From the NCBI GenBank assembly GCA_026394605.1, contig JAPKXY010000020.1, positions 1-64,000 of the forward strand: DNA of 64,000 nt, read 5' to 3'. A program made the position numbers and the translations under genes. The stretch is from Methanoregula sp. (GTDB lineage Archaea; Halobacteriota; Methanomicrobia; Methanomicrobiales; Methanospirillaceae). Below are positions 8,678 to 17,607 of the stretch, piece by piece; the first letter of the stretch is position 1, and every line of letters starts with the position of its first letter. The notes beneath the pieces are model-generated. The model was given only the letters and a program-made list of their open reading frames with translations. It made no database searches and was not told the origin of the DNA.

Positions 8678-9333
8678 TGAGCTGGGCAGCGCTCACTTCC
8701 GGCGGCAAGGATTCAATCCTTGCATGCCAGAAAGCAATTGACAGTGGAAAAAATGTCGGATATCTTGTAACCGTCCGTCCCAAAAACAGAGACTCGTATA
8801 TGTTCCATTCCGCAAACCTTGATGCGGTAGTGGTGATTGCAGAGGTCACTGGCATGAAGTATGTTGAGATTCTCACGCACGGACGCAAGGAGGAAGAACT
8901 CGTTGACCTCGAGCAGGGGCTGTCACGCCTTCCCGTTGAGGGGATTATCGTAGGTGCGGTTGCATCTGCCTACCAGAATGACCGGATAAGGGCGATCGCA
9001 GACCTCTTATCACTCAAGGTATTTGCGCCGCTCTGGCAGATGGATCCCGAGAAGCTCCTGCATGAAGTGGCGGAGAGGATGGACGCGATGATCGTTGTCA
9101 CCGCAGCCGATGGTCTTGACACCAGTTTTCTGGGTGCCCGCATCGACGATCCCCTGATCAAGCGGCTCAGGAAGGTCGCAGCAAAGACAAGGATCAACCT
9201 TGCCGGTGAGGGCGGTGAATATGAGAGCCTGACGCTCAATGCACCGTTCTACAGCCGTCGGATTACGTATACAAAATCTGAGGTGCGTATGAAGGGAAAT
9301 CGTGGTGAACTCATCCTCGGGGGGTTTACCTGA
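8677..9333 (+). CDS. Diphthine--ammonia ligase family (Dph6, MJ0570-like)
   Basis: 218 residues. The PP-loop ATP pyrophosphatase motif TSGGKDSILA is at the N-terminus, and the family-specific GEGGEYESLTLNAPFY is at the C-terminus. Dph6 homologues finish diphthamide on elongation factor 2 by amidating diphthine with ammonia and ATP; archaeal members are assigned to this by homology. The start is the ATG at 8677, overlapping the kinase stop by one base; a TTG one codon earlier is less likely. The next gene again overlaps by one base. Confidence 0.87.
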   Translation: MSWAALTSGGKDSILACQKAIDSGKNVGYLVTVRPKNRDSYMFHSANLDAVVVIAEVTGMKYVEILTHGRKEEELVDLEQGLSRLPVEGIIVGAVASAYQNDRIRAIADLLSLKVFAPLWQMDPEKLLHEVAERMDAMIVVTAADGLDTSFLGARIDDPLIKRLRKVAAKTRINLAGEGGEYESLTLNAPFYSRRITYTKSEVRMKGNRGELILGGFT

Positions 9334-11069
9334 TGGCGCAGGACAGTGATGTCAGACTGGGGCAGCTGACACGTTTTCTTTTTACTGCCCCGTCATGGCA
9401 ACGCTCTCTTCTCACCATCGTTATTCTGGGTGTAATCATCGATCTCGCGAGTGCACGGAACTGGGTCCGGCTCCCGTTCTCGGGCACGGTCGCGTTCACG
9501 ATACCTGCACTTGTCGGATTTGTCCTGACCAAACCGATGATCGAGTTTAGCGGGAAAGCCATGACGTGGAACCGGTCCGCACTGCTTGCTCTCAGCTGCA
9601 CGGTGTTTGCCGTGATCATTACCCTCTCATCTTTTGTGTCGAATGTCGCGCTCATCCCGTTTTTCTATGCGATTTCTCTTGGCTTTGTCTTCGGAATCCG
9701 CCTGTTTGTGCTGGTTGCCATCGCGGATTACCGAATATCCAGGATGCTCATACCTGCATTGACCCAGAGCGGCACAGGAATTCTTGCCGGCATCCTGCTC
9801 TTCTCCATATCCTTTGGACTCTTTGCCCTTGTCCTCCACCTTGTATTCGGGCTTGTGTTCATCATCCTGATCTGGCTGATCGAACGCCCGCTCTACCGGG
9901 CATTCCGGATCCGCGGACTTGCCTTTGTCAACGCGTTCATCGCATATACCACCGATGGGTCCAAGGGGATGGAGGATTTCTTCCGCGAGATCGGTGAGGA
10001 GATTTCTGTCCCGCAGGTCTGCCTGTTTTTCCGGCAGGCGGGGGGGAAGCAGGTGCTCTTCACCGTCCCCAACCTCCACCCCGGACCGATGGGAGAGATC
10101 GGCGGGGGCAATCTTCCCAAGATCCTCCACGATAACTTTGAGGAGGAGACGCTTGTCGCCCATGGGAGCGCAAGCCATGATTTCAACCTTGTTTCCGAGA
10201 GTGAGATTCTCAAGGTGATCAGTGCAGTACGGGACTCAAAGCGGGGCCTGACCTACCTTGGCACCGCAACGAGATCTGAAAGACTCGACATGGGATCCGT
10301 GCACCTGCTCTACCAGCGGTTCGGCGACGTGCTGTTGATCGTCAGTTCGCGGTCGCCAGAGAGAACCGAGGATCTCGATTACGGGATTGGAATGGCGATC
10401 ATGGCTGAAGGGCACCGGTTCTTCCCGCACATTGCGTTTGTTGATGCACACAACTGCATGACCGACCTGTCATCACCCGTGCACATCGCAACGCTCATAG
10501 CCAATGAGTACCACGAGGCAGCTCTTGAGGCAATGGAACTGAACCGTGCCACCGGGCTTTCTCCCTTCGCCATTGGTGTTGCGCATCACACGCTCCCGTA
10601 TTCGCGCGAACAGGGGTTCGGTGATCTCGGGATTCAGGCGCTTGTAGTCGAGGTAAGCGGTCAGAAGACAGCATATGTGCTCATCGATGGGAACAACATG
10701 GCGCAGGGAGTGCGGGAGGATCTGCTCAGACAAATTCTGGCGCTGGTCGATCATGCAGAGGTGATGACCACCGATTCCCACGTGGTCAACACCATTTCCG
10801 GAAAAAACCCGGTCGGTCCCCGTGTTCCAGCCGGTGAATTTAGTGCGTTCGTTCTTAGAGGGGTGCAATCGGCAATTGAGGATTTATCGCCGGCTGAAAT
10901 CGCAGGCAGCACCGCACAGTGCAGGAATGTTGTCGTCTTTGGATCAGACCGTATTTCCCAACTGGCGAGTACGGTCAATGCCATGCTCATCTTTATCGCC
11001 CCACTCTCGCTTGCACTGCTGCTGTTGGCGTTTTTACTGTCACTGGTCACGTTCATCGTTATTGTGTAG
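9333..11069 (+). CDS. DUF2070 family integral membrane protein
   Basis: 578 residues. The N-terminal 200 residues hold about six to seven membrane segments (for example LLTIVILGVIIDLA, AFTIPALVGFVL, FFYAISLGFVFGI). A large soluble domain (about 210-540) follows, with LHPGPMGEIGGGNLPKIL and DSHVVNTISGKNPVGPRVP. A final membrane helix LIFIAPLSLALLLLAFLLSL precedes the C-terminus. This matches DUF2070, a euryarchaeal family without assigned function. The His- and Asp-rich loops in the soluble part suggest metal binding, which is inference. It is the last gene of the 6542-11069 run. Confidence 0.85.
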   Translation: MAQDSDVRLGQLTRFLFTAPSWQRSLLTIVILGVIIDLASARNWVRLPFSGTVAFTIPALVGFVLTKPMIEFSGKAMTWNRSALLALSCTVFAVIITLSSFVSNVALIPFFYAISLGFVFGIRLFVLVAIADYRISRMLIPALTQSGTGILAGILLFSISFGLFALVLHLVFGLVFIILIWLIERPLYRAFRIRGLAFVNAFIAYTTDGSKGMEDFFREIGEEISVPQVCLFFRQAGGKQVLFTVPNLHPGPMGEIGGGNLPKILHDNFEEETLVAHGSASHDFNLVSESEILKVISAVRDSKRGLTYLGTATRSERLDMGSVHLLYQRFGDVLLIVSSRSPERTEDLDYGIGMAIMAEGHRFFPHIAFVDAHNCMTDLSSPVHIATLIANEYHEAALEAMELNRATGLSPFAIGVAHHTLPYSREQGFGDLGIQALVVEVSGQKTAYVLIDGNNMAQGVREDLLRQILALVDHAEVMTTDSHVVNTISGKNPVGPRVPAGEFSAFVLRGVQSAIEDLSPAEIAGSTAQCRNVVVFGSDRISQLASTVNAMLIFIAPLSLALLLLAFLLSLVTFIVIV

Positions 11070-11295
11070 CATCGGATGGTTAATCCGGTTGTGCGGGAAT
11101 GCTGAGCCGGCATGTTCAATTTGGTTTCCATACTGCATCGGTTTTATCGTTTATCGCCTCAATCATGCCCGGTTTAAAAAAAAATATATATTGGCAGGCG
11201 AGTATTATCCAATAACAAGGAAAGGAGGAGATTGCTCTTAAACGGCGCCTGTTTTGATTGTTTTGTATCGCGGTCGAACGTCCATGATGTGAAAG

Positions 11296-12085
11296 GTGAT
11301 CAAATTTCATTTTGACACATTCGTGACAACACGCTGGATCGGCGTTGACCTCAACACAACGGGGCATGTTGCGGTTGCCGCAGACCTGTCCAGCGGAAAG
11401 GTGATGAAACTCGGGACAAATGCCCACTATGTTCACAGTCATTGTTTTAAAAAACTGCACACAACTCTATAAATCACAAAAGCTCTGGAAACTCAAAAAA
11501 TTCAAAAGCCGCCAACGCACTATTTTCAGAAATGCAATCCATAAGATCAGCAAACAGATCGTCTCGTTTGCAGAATCCCTCGGATCTGGGATAAAATTTG
11601 AAAAACTCTTCAACAGCCGGTATTACCTGCGACAGGAATCAACAAATTATTCGGAATTTTCTTTCTATAACGGTTCATTCTTTTTCCTCCAGAAAATGGT
11701 GGAAAAGAAGGCGACGCGGCTCGGCATCCCTGTCATCTACGTGAATCCTGCCTACACCTCCAAGAGGTGCAGCAGGTGCGGGGGATTTGGAAGGAGGTAC
11801 CGGAAACGGTTCGAGTGCCCGCACTGCGGGTATGTCGTACATGCTGACGTGAATGCAGCATTCAATATTGCATCCGCGTCGTTCCGTACTGACCTTTTCG
11901 ATGCGGTCGTGGATGCGGAGAAGGAACACGCGAATCTCACTAAGAAACATCTCAAAAAACTCACAAAGGATCAATCTCCGGATCCTGTGCAATTGCATAG
12001 CACAACGGCGCCAACACCGCTGGAGAATCTTCTATATCTTCTGGAGTACCAGCATTATATGCAGGTGCAATGTACTCCATCCTGA
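11296..12085 (+). pseudogene. Decayed TnpB-type (IS200/IS605, IS1341 group) gene
   Basis: Two frames together encode the back two thirds of a TnpB RNA-guided nuclease-like protein. The first (11296-11472) holds the RuvC start WIGVDLNTTGHVAVAADLSS with its aspartate and stops at TAA 11470. The second frame (open from 11420) takes over at about 11460 with LYKSQKLWKLKKFKSRQ, the second acidic residue in KFEKLF, the zinc ribbon CSRC...CPHC and the last motif HADVNAAFNIA. A one-base indel near 11461-11475 would join them. The N-terminal region before the RuvC domain is absent, and no tnpA is present. The 3' end overlaps the GntP permease start by 16 bases. The three acidic residues and the zinc ribbon are intact, so decay is recent. 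Confidence 0.8.
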
Positions 12086-13335
12086 TCTTTCCTTTGACCA
12101 TCGCGCTGATCACAGCGGTCGCGATCAAATACAGAACCCCGCCGTTTCTTACACTGATCGGCGGAGCACTCTTTTTCGGGATCGCATCCAACATGCCGCT
12201 TGACAGCCTTGTCAGGGAGGTGACTGCCGGCATGGGCAGGGTGTTTGCCCTCCTCGGGCTCGTGATCCTGGCCGGCGCCGTGATTGCAAAGGTGATGCAG
12301 GAGCAGCACCAGGTGGAACAGCTGGTGAACGATATCCAGAGAGCGGTGAAAAAACCGTTCGAACTCTTCGGCATCGCTGGTTTTCTCCTTGCCATCCCTC
12401 TTATGTGCTGCATCACCGCATTTGTGATCCTCACCCCTATCATCAACGCTCTTGGCGGTGATTCACAGAAGACAAAAGGGCTGCTCTACACCGCTGCTCT
12501 TGGGAGTCTGATCTCGTTTGCGCTCATCTACCCGACACCGGTGATCATTGCGCTTTTTTCCGCGATTCCCGGTGCAGCAGTCTCGCCATTCACATTCGAC
12601 CTGTATATCCTGCCGATAGCGCTCGTGCTGCTCGCAGGCGCGATCTTTTTAATGCGGAACCGGTACGAAACATACGAGGGGGCAAACCAACATATTCCGG
12701 AACCGGAAACTCCTGGTGCATCAACAAAAAACCACGCCCGTGCGTGGTACCCGTTTATCGCGATGGGAATAGCGATGGCACTGGGGATCGCGATCTTTCA
12801 CCTGTCGCCCGGCAGCCTGATCCAGATCGTGATGCTCGCCGGGGTTGTGACCGCACTCGCGCTCGCACCCGCCGAAGTCAGAAAAAGTGCATTTTCGTCC
12901 GGCGCAAAACACGCAGGTGTGATTATCTTTGATCTCTGCGGTGCCGGCGCGCTTGGCGCCGTCATAGGGGCAAGCGGTCTTGGAACGGAAGCATTTGGTC
13001 TGCTTACAATCGCGCTGCCGGCGATTGTAGTTCCGTTCCTGCTCGCGGCGCTGATCCAGACGGCGCAGGGGTCGCGGGTCGTCACAGCGGTTATCACCGG
13101 CGAAATCATCGCAGGGACCAGCATTGCCGCATCGATCCATCCCCTATCGCTCATCCTGCTCATTTCCGGCGGCGCATGCATTGTCTCCTATATCACCGAC
13201 CCGTACTTCTGGCTCGTCCAGCGGGCAACCGGCGATGACGTCATAACGGTCGTGAAAAATTACACGCTCCCGCTCGCTCTTTTCGGGATCGTCCTCTTTG
13301 CAATTGCCGCAGGACTTGAGTTTTTTACAGGGTAA
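12070..13335 (+). CDS. GntP-family permease
   Basis: 421 residues with about twelve predicted membrane segments. The pattern fits the gluconate:H+ symporter (GntP) family of the ion transporter superfamily, for example MGRVFALLGLVILAGAVIAKVM, CCITAFVILTPIINALG and the C-terminal SRVVTAVITGEIIAGTSIAAS. It likely imports an organic acid; gluconate itself is not assured. The ATG at 12070 follows AGGTG, and the 5' end overlaps the tnpB remnant, so this start may have been shaped by that insertion. It stands alone, convergent with the K+ channel gene. Confidence 0.82.
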   Translation: MYSILIFPLTIALITAVAIKYRTPPFLTLIGGALFFGIASNMPLDSLVREVTAGMGRVFALLGLVILAGAVIAKVMQEQHQVEQLVNDIQRAVKKPFELFGIAGFLLAIPLMCCITAFVILTPIINALGGDSQKTKGLLYTAALGSLISFALIYPTPVIIALFSAIPGAAVSPFTFDLYILPIALVLLAGAIFLMRNRYETYEGANQHIPEPETPGASTKNHARAWYPFIAMGIAMALGIAIFHLSPGSLIQIVMLAGVVTALALAPAEVRKSAFSSGAKHAGVIIFDLCGAGALGAVIGASGLGTEAFGLLTIALPAIVVPFLLAALIQTAQGSRVVTAVITGEIIAGTSIAASIHPLSLILLISGGACIVSYITDPYFWLVQRATGDDVITVVKNYTLPLALFGIVLFAIAAGLEFFTG

Positions 13336-13389
13336 GATACCAGACCGACTGAACTCAGTTCAAATTCATTAATATTTGATGTTGTAAAC

Positions 13390-14211
13390 CTATCGCACAG
13401 TCACTGATGCGCCCGCATCAAACGGATTCGTACGCATTGCAAGTGAGAAAAGATACGGGTAGTTAGATTTTAAGTGCTGCATATAGGTAAGCCATTCCCT
13501 GATCAAAAGCCCGTACACCCGGTTGACATCTCCCGAGAGGTGGGCGTAGTCTGTTTCCGGAAGATCAATGAGCTGTTTGCGAACTCTCAGCTCCTCCGTC
13601 ACATGAAACAGGGCCTGAATCAGTTCCGTAAACGTATCGTGCTCGAGTACGTACGGGTTTTCCAGCATCGCGACCATCAGGGGCTTATTTGCAGACAAGA
13701 AAAGGTTGAGTGCCGAAAGGTCAAGGTACCGGCTGTCAAGCAGGACATGATGGCCGGCAAGAACAGATCGGGCCTTTGCAAAATCTGCTTCTGACCAGTT
13801 ATCGGATACTATCAGTGCGTTATTAATTGTTGTTATGGCAGGGTCGATTATAGAAAATGTGCGGAGCAGGGTGGTTCCGATCTCGGAAAAAAATACACCG
13901 ACCAGCATGTTCATCTTGCGCAGGCGCTCTGTGCGCTCCCGTTCATCTATGAAGTACTCAACAGCATTTGCGGCGACGGCAACAAAACACCCGACGCCAC
14001 TCAGGATGATTGCAAGGGTTATGGCCTTGCCTGGCACAGTGTGAGGTGAGATATCGCCAAATCCCACCGTTGCGATTGTCACGATCACGAAATACAAGGC
14101 ATCAAACGGGTGCAGCCCTTCGACAATCATCAGGCCTATCGTACCACAGATGATAACTGTCGCAAGTATTGCGATATAGACCCGGAGCCGGAACCTGATA
14201 CGTTCCTGCAT
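13390..14211 (-). CDS. Two-helix potassium channel with unknown C-terminal domain
   Basis: 273 residues. Two membrane helices (YIAILATVIICGTIGLMIV and AITLAIILSGVGCFVAVAA) flank the pore loop IVTIATVGFGD, with the K+ selectivity filter TVGFG. Residues 95-273 are cytoplasmic and helical and do not show the Rossmann GxGxxG of a RCK/TrkA-N domain, so gating is not of the usual RCK kind. A TATA element TTTTATAG on the minus strand (about 14234-14241) lies some 25-30 bases upstream of the ATG at 14211. It is convergent with the GntP gene. Confidence 0.85.
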   Translation of the reverse strand: MQERIRFRLRVYIAILATVIICGTIGLMIVEGLHPFDALYFVIVTIATVGFGDISPHTVPGKAITLAIILSGVGCFVAVAANAVEYFIDERERTERLRKMNMLVGVFFSEIGTTLLRTFSIIDPAITTINNALIVSDNWSEADFAKARSVLAGHHVLLDSRYLDLSALNLFLSANKPLMVAMLENPYVLEHDTFTELIQALFHVTEELRVRKQLIDLPETDYAHLSGDVNRVYGLLIREWLTYMQHLKSNYPYLFSLAMRTNPFDAGASVTVR

Positions 14212-14260
14212 GCAATCTTGTCATACCCGCTGCTATAAAAGTACTGCGAAAAACGAAAGA

Positions 14261-14333
14261 TACCCCCGACCAGATTCGAACTGGTGTCGCCGGATCCAAA
14301 GTCCTGCATGATTGACCGCTACACTACGGGGGT
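14261..14333 (-). tRNA. tRNA-Gln (anticodon UUG)
   Basis: 73 nucleotides on the minus strand. The acceptor stem ACCCCCG/CGGGGGT has discriminator A; the T arm ACCAG-TTCGAAT-CTGGT is perfect. The anticodon loop CTTTGGA gives anticodon TTG, reading CAA for glutamine. The anticodon stem CAGGA/TCCGG has one A-G mismatch in its second pair, where other archaeal tRNA-Gln usually show a pair. There is no encoded CCA and no intron. In archaea this tRNA is charged with Glu and then amidated by GatDE, whose genes lie at 2949-5990. Confidence 0.92.
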
Positions 14334-14430
14334 GTTTAGTAAGACAGCCCGATCACCAGGAATGAATATCACGGGATTGCTGTCCCGGTGTCATTGGACT
14401 TTTTAAATAATGAACGTATCTTGAACGCTT

Positions 14431-14452
14431 GGAGATTAAAGTAGTAATCTCC
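14431..14452. repeat. Perfect 8-bp inverted repeat between tRNA-Gln and xerA
   Basis: GGAGATTA (14431-14438) and TAATCTCC (14445-14452) are exact complements separated by AAGTAG. It lies in the 240-base space between the tRNA-Gln gene and the 3' end of xerA. It could be the terminator of xerA, which is transcribed toward it, or a remnant of a mobile end. No T-run follows on either strand. Confidence 0.5.
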
Positions 14453-14572
14453 ATGCGGGCATTCTGGTTAAAAAACATGAAGAGGGCGAAACGCGGATTC
14501 GTCTCGTACGTACACACGGATTGGAAAAATACCTGTTTTGTATATAGCATCAGGCGGTTTATATGAGGAGAT

Positions 14573-15502
14573 TCACGTCGGACCCGGTGTATCAGGATCA
14601 TTGGATAACGGGAAAAACTGCTGGTATACCTGCCGGCGTTCATCGATATCCGTGTGCAGATAAATTTCCGTTGTTTTAATGGAGGTATGACCGAGATTTT
14701 CCTGCACGACGCGGAGGTTCTTTGACCTGCGGTACAGCTCGGTTGCATAACTATGCCGGATCTTATGAGGGGTTATGCCGGCAGGAGCATAATGACGGAA
14801 GAGGTGCTGGATTGCACGGGGAGAGATATGTTTGCCCTGCTGACCAACAAACAGGGGGCCCTCGACAGCGGTCCCGATAAATGTGCGTATTGCCCCGAGA
14901 GTCTCATCGTCCAGGAATACAATACGGATCTTGTCTCCCTTGCCCTTAATCCTGATCGTGTGCTCTTCAAAATCGATATCCTCGATATTGATACTACAGA
15001 GTTCCGATACCCGGACACCTGTTGCGTAAATGGTACGGACAATCAGTTTATCCCGGGGATCTTCGATGGCATCGATAAGCCGCAGTACCTGGCTGTGTTT
15101 GAGATACCTTATCTCCTGCTGTTTTATCCGCGGGCGTTCGATCCCCATCATAGGATTTGCCGTTACAGCTTCCTGAGTGTAGAGAAACCGGTAAAATGAG
15201 CTAAGCGTCGAGATCATCCGGTGGAACGTCTTGGCCTTATAACTCCGCATCGAAGACATGAACGAGAGAAAATCCGTGATCATGACCGGCGGTACTTCAA
15301 CACCTGTGTCGAGCCGGGCATTCTCAAAGTCTTTCCAGTAGATAACGAGTTTTGTCACTTCGGTATTCCGGCGCAGCCAGACATAATAGGCAAAGTGTTT
15401 GATGACCTGTTCGTAACTTTCAATGGTTCGGGCAGAGTAATTCCGCATGCGGAGATAGGTGCGGTAGCTTTTGAGCCACTCTGAAAAAAACCCGTTATTC
15501 AT
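14573..15502 (-). CDS. xerA: Tyrosine recombinase XerA
   Basis: 309 residues. The N-terminal SAM-like core-binding domain (about 1-110, NYSARTIESYEQVIKHFAYY) is followed by the catalytic domain. All active-site residues are visible: Arg164 in TGVRVSELCS, Lys186 in IKGKGDK, His246 and Arg249 in HKIRHSYATEL, His272 in LGHTSIKTTE and the nucleophile Tyr281. The length and the absence of an arm-binding extension fit the archaeal XerA/XerC-D family that resolves chromosome dimers, rather than a phage integrase. A dif-like palindrome lies 34 bases upstream of the start, and a tRNA gene lies 240 bases downstream, so an element integrase remains a second reading. Confidence 0.9.
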   Translation of the reverse strand: MNNGFFSEWLKSYRTYLRMRNYSARTIESYEQVIKHFAYYVWLRRNTEVTKLVIYWKDFENARLDTGVEVPPVMITDFLSFMSSMRSYKAKTFHRMISTLSSFYRFLYTQEAVTANPMMGIERPRIKQQEIRYLKHSQVLRLIDAIEDPRDKLIVRTIYATGVRVSELCSINIEDIDFEEHTIRIKGKGDKIRIVFLDDETLGAIRTFIGTAVEGPLFVGQQGKHISPRAIQHLFRHYAPAGITPHKIRHSYATELYRRSKNLRVVQENLGHTSIKTTEIYLHTDIDERRQVYQQFFPLSNDPDTPGPT

Positions 15503-15535
15503 GGTCTATTTTATCAAATCTCAAATAAATAAACT

Positions 15536-15563
15536 TTTGCGCAGAATACCTATTCTGCGACAA
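15536..15563. other. dif-like Xer recombination site (candidate) upstream of xerA
   Basis: Two 11-base arms flank a 6-base spacer TACCTA: left TTTGCGCAGAA (15536-15546), right TTCTGCGACAA (15553-15563). The left arm's complement is TTCTGCGCAAA, so 9 of 11 positions match the right arm, and the inner part CGCAGAATA/TATTCTGCG is perfectly inverted. The 11-6-11 layout is that of dif sites used by Xer recombinases, including the archaeal one. It could instead be an operator controlling xerA, since it lies just before that gene. The layout is seen; the role is inferred. Confidence 0.5.
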
Positions 15564-17607
15564 TTGGAAAAAGACCGGGTCTGATAGTGTACCATGCGAT
15601 CCCGATCCACTGATCATCCATATGAGACATCATACAAAGTACGGAGGTCTCATCCAGGACCATGTCGTCGCCCTTGAAAAACAGTTGAGTGTAGATTGAT
15701 GGAACCAATGAATAATTCCAAGAAGAGGAATAATGCCGTGTAACCAGGGCTTAAACTCACAAGAAGTATCCATTCATCAATCCTGTGCAGAGGTTCCCTG
15801 GGAATTTTTTTACGTCGGAAAAAAGAACCGCACGCCATAGTACCCCTCTTTGTGTGAAATGCCCGGCTTGAGAAAATAATTTATTTGTGAAACCCTGACG
15901 GGGGTTCAAAAAGCAGGGTTTTTTCATATCTGGGGATACAACCACCCAAGGAGCCTTGTGATCGCCCAAAAAACAAGCGCTGATGCAATCTTTTTGTTAC
16001 CGAAATTTTCGTTATTAATGGAGTAATACCCTCAACAGAGATCCAAAAAGTTCCAAAATACCTTCGGAATCAAGAATGATACGATTATACCTGAGATATT
16101 GATGAATCATTCCATTCCGGTTTTTTAACCTGATGCCGGGACAACCTCACATGGATCTCAAGACTGTTTTCATTTGAATATCAGGCACTGGAATACTCAG
16201 ATTTCTTGAGGGTGTCCGGGATTGATCAGGTACATATTCCCGTTCTTTTGGGTAGTAATAATAATTCGCGTTGAGGTTTTTGTTATAAACCGACAAGAGA
16301 ACAGGCACACACCAACGCAAGCATGATATTCCTATAATTTCCCGGACCAGACCCGTTCTTTGATAATTATTACAGGGGTTTTTTAATTGTGAGATATCGC
16401 CTGCTGAAATCGGCAAAAGATCACCATAATTGGTTGGAGATTTGGTCGGTGAAAAAGACTGAATCCGCAACTTTGTGTTGCTTTGGTATACATCAGGAAA
16501 TCAACAGGGTAAAGCCGATATTATACATATTCATTTTTTTTAATTGATAATCATCAGTATTTGAAGCGAAAATTAAACGTTTTTTCAATAATTGGTCAAT
16601 TTTTCCGGTATATTTTAACAATTTCTCCTTTTGCATTGAAATTTTTTAATTTCGAGGGTTATTCGGGGAGTTTTCATATATATAAACCATATGATGCTAT
16701 ACACTAGTGGAGTTTTTTATGTTCATTTTTTAACACGACACTCAAAATGTTACAAAAACGCAGGCACAAAGAGGCGTTTCCCATAATGCGAGGGTATGAT
16801 CAGATAGCAAAAAGGAATCCGATATCAAAACCTGCGGAACCTGAATAGATTGCGCAAACGCTGAACAAAAGAAATTCCGATGAAAAGATCCATTCCGTCC
16901 TCTACTTCACCGTGACTGGTGATGAGAAATTAAGTCCTCCGACAATAATTTTTCCAGAAACGTTACACATCAGCAAAAAAATGAGAACGATGGTAATTGT
17001 ACAATCGTTCCTTAAAAAATATCACCGGAACCTTAATTCATTTTCTTATCTGGCTTTTGGTTTGTTTCCCGGTATAATCTGATACGGACTTTTTGGTTTT
17101 TCCTGATTGTATGACCATACCTATTTTTACTCAGTTACCTTTTGCCTGAAGAAAAGGTGCAAACACCTGTGCGATGTGCCCACCTAAATGTGATAGAAAT
17201 TCTTCGATTTCCTTAGTATCCCTTCACAGGACCGCAGATCAGTTATTTAATGAAAACTGCGAATAGGGGCAACTTCGGGTGGACGCATCATCTGATACTC
17301 CTGTCCCCCACATACCATTTCCTATAATTTCCATGTGAGGTTTTTTGATGGTTTTCTATATACCCAAGACCTGAAAATGTCATCTAGAGCCCCGTATTGT
17401 AATCGATACGATAATTCAAGGCTGACCATGTCAATAAACAACCTGCGGATTTGCCCATTTCGGCATTCAACTGCTCCAAATTTCGATCCCATAGACGGTG
17501 GTTTTTTAAGGATAAACCAAATAATGCTATATAAAAAGAGCAATTTTGTTATCATATACCAAATGCTCACCAACCGTCGAATTCCCTCATAACATGGAGC
17601 ACAGTTC
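15564..17607. other. AT-rich gene desert of about 2 kb
   Basis: No convincing gene is visible, although the rest of the window is packed. The sequence is clearly more AT-rich than its surroundings, above all from 16500 to 17600. Noticed inside it: AACCCTG (15891-15897) and CAGGGTT (15914-15920) followed by T4, a weak stem; a 13-base repeat TCCTATAATTTCC near 16331 and again near 17319; two similar TATA-like stretches (around 16682 and 17513, ATAAACCA..TGCTATA); and a frame 16747-17082 with only one internal stop, TAG at 16846. This looks like a decayed mobile or foreign segment next to xerA. Confidence 0.6.

Noticed and set aside
14261-15502. Integrated element between tRNA-Gln and xerA
   Set aside because: No second copy of the tRNA 3' end was seen on the far side, and XerA lacks an integrase arm domain; a decayed element cannot be ruled out.
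16147-16470. 107-codon minus-strand frame in the desert
   Set aside because: No known motif, no ribosome site, odd composition; could be chance in AT-rich DNA.
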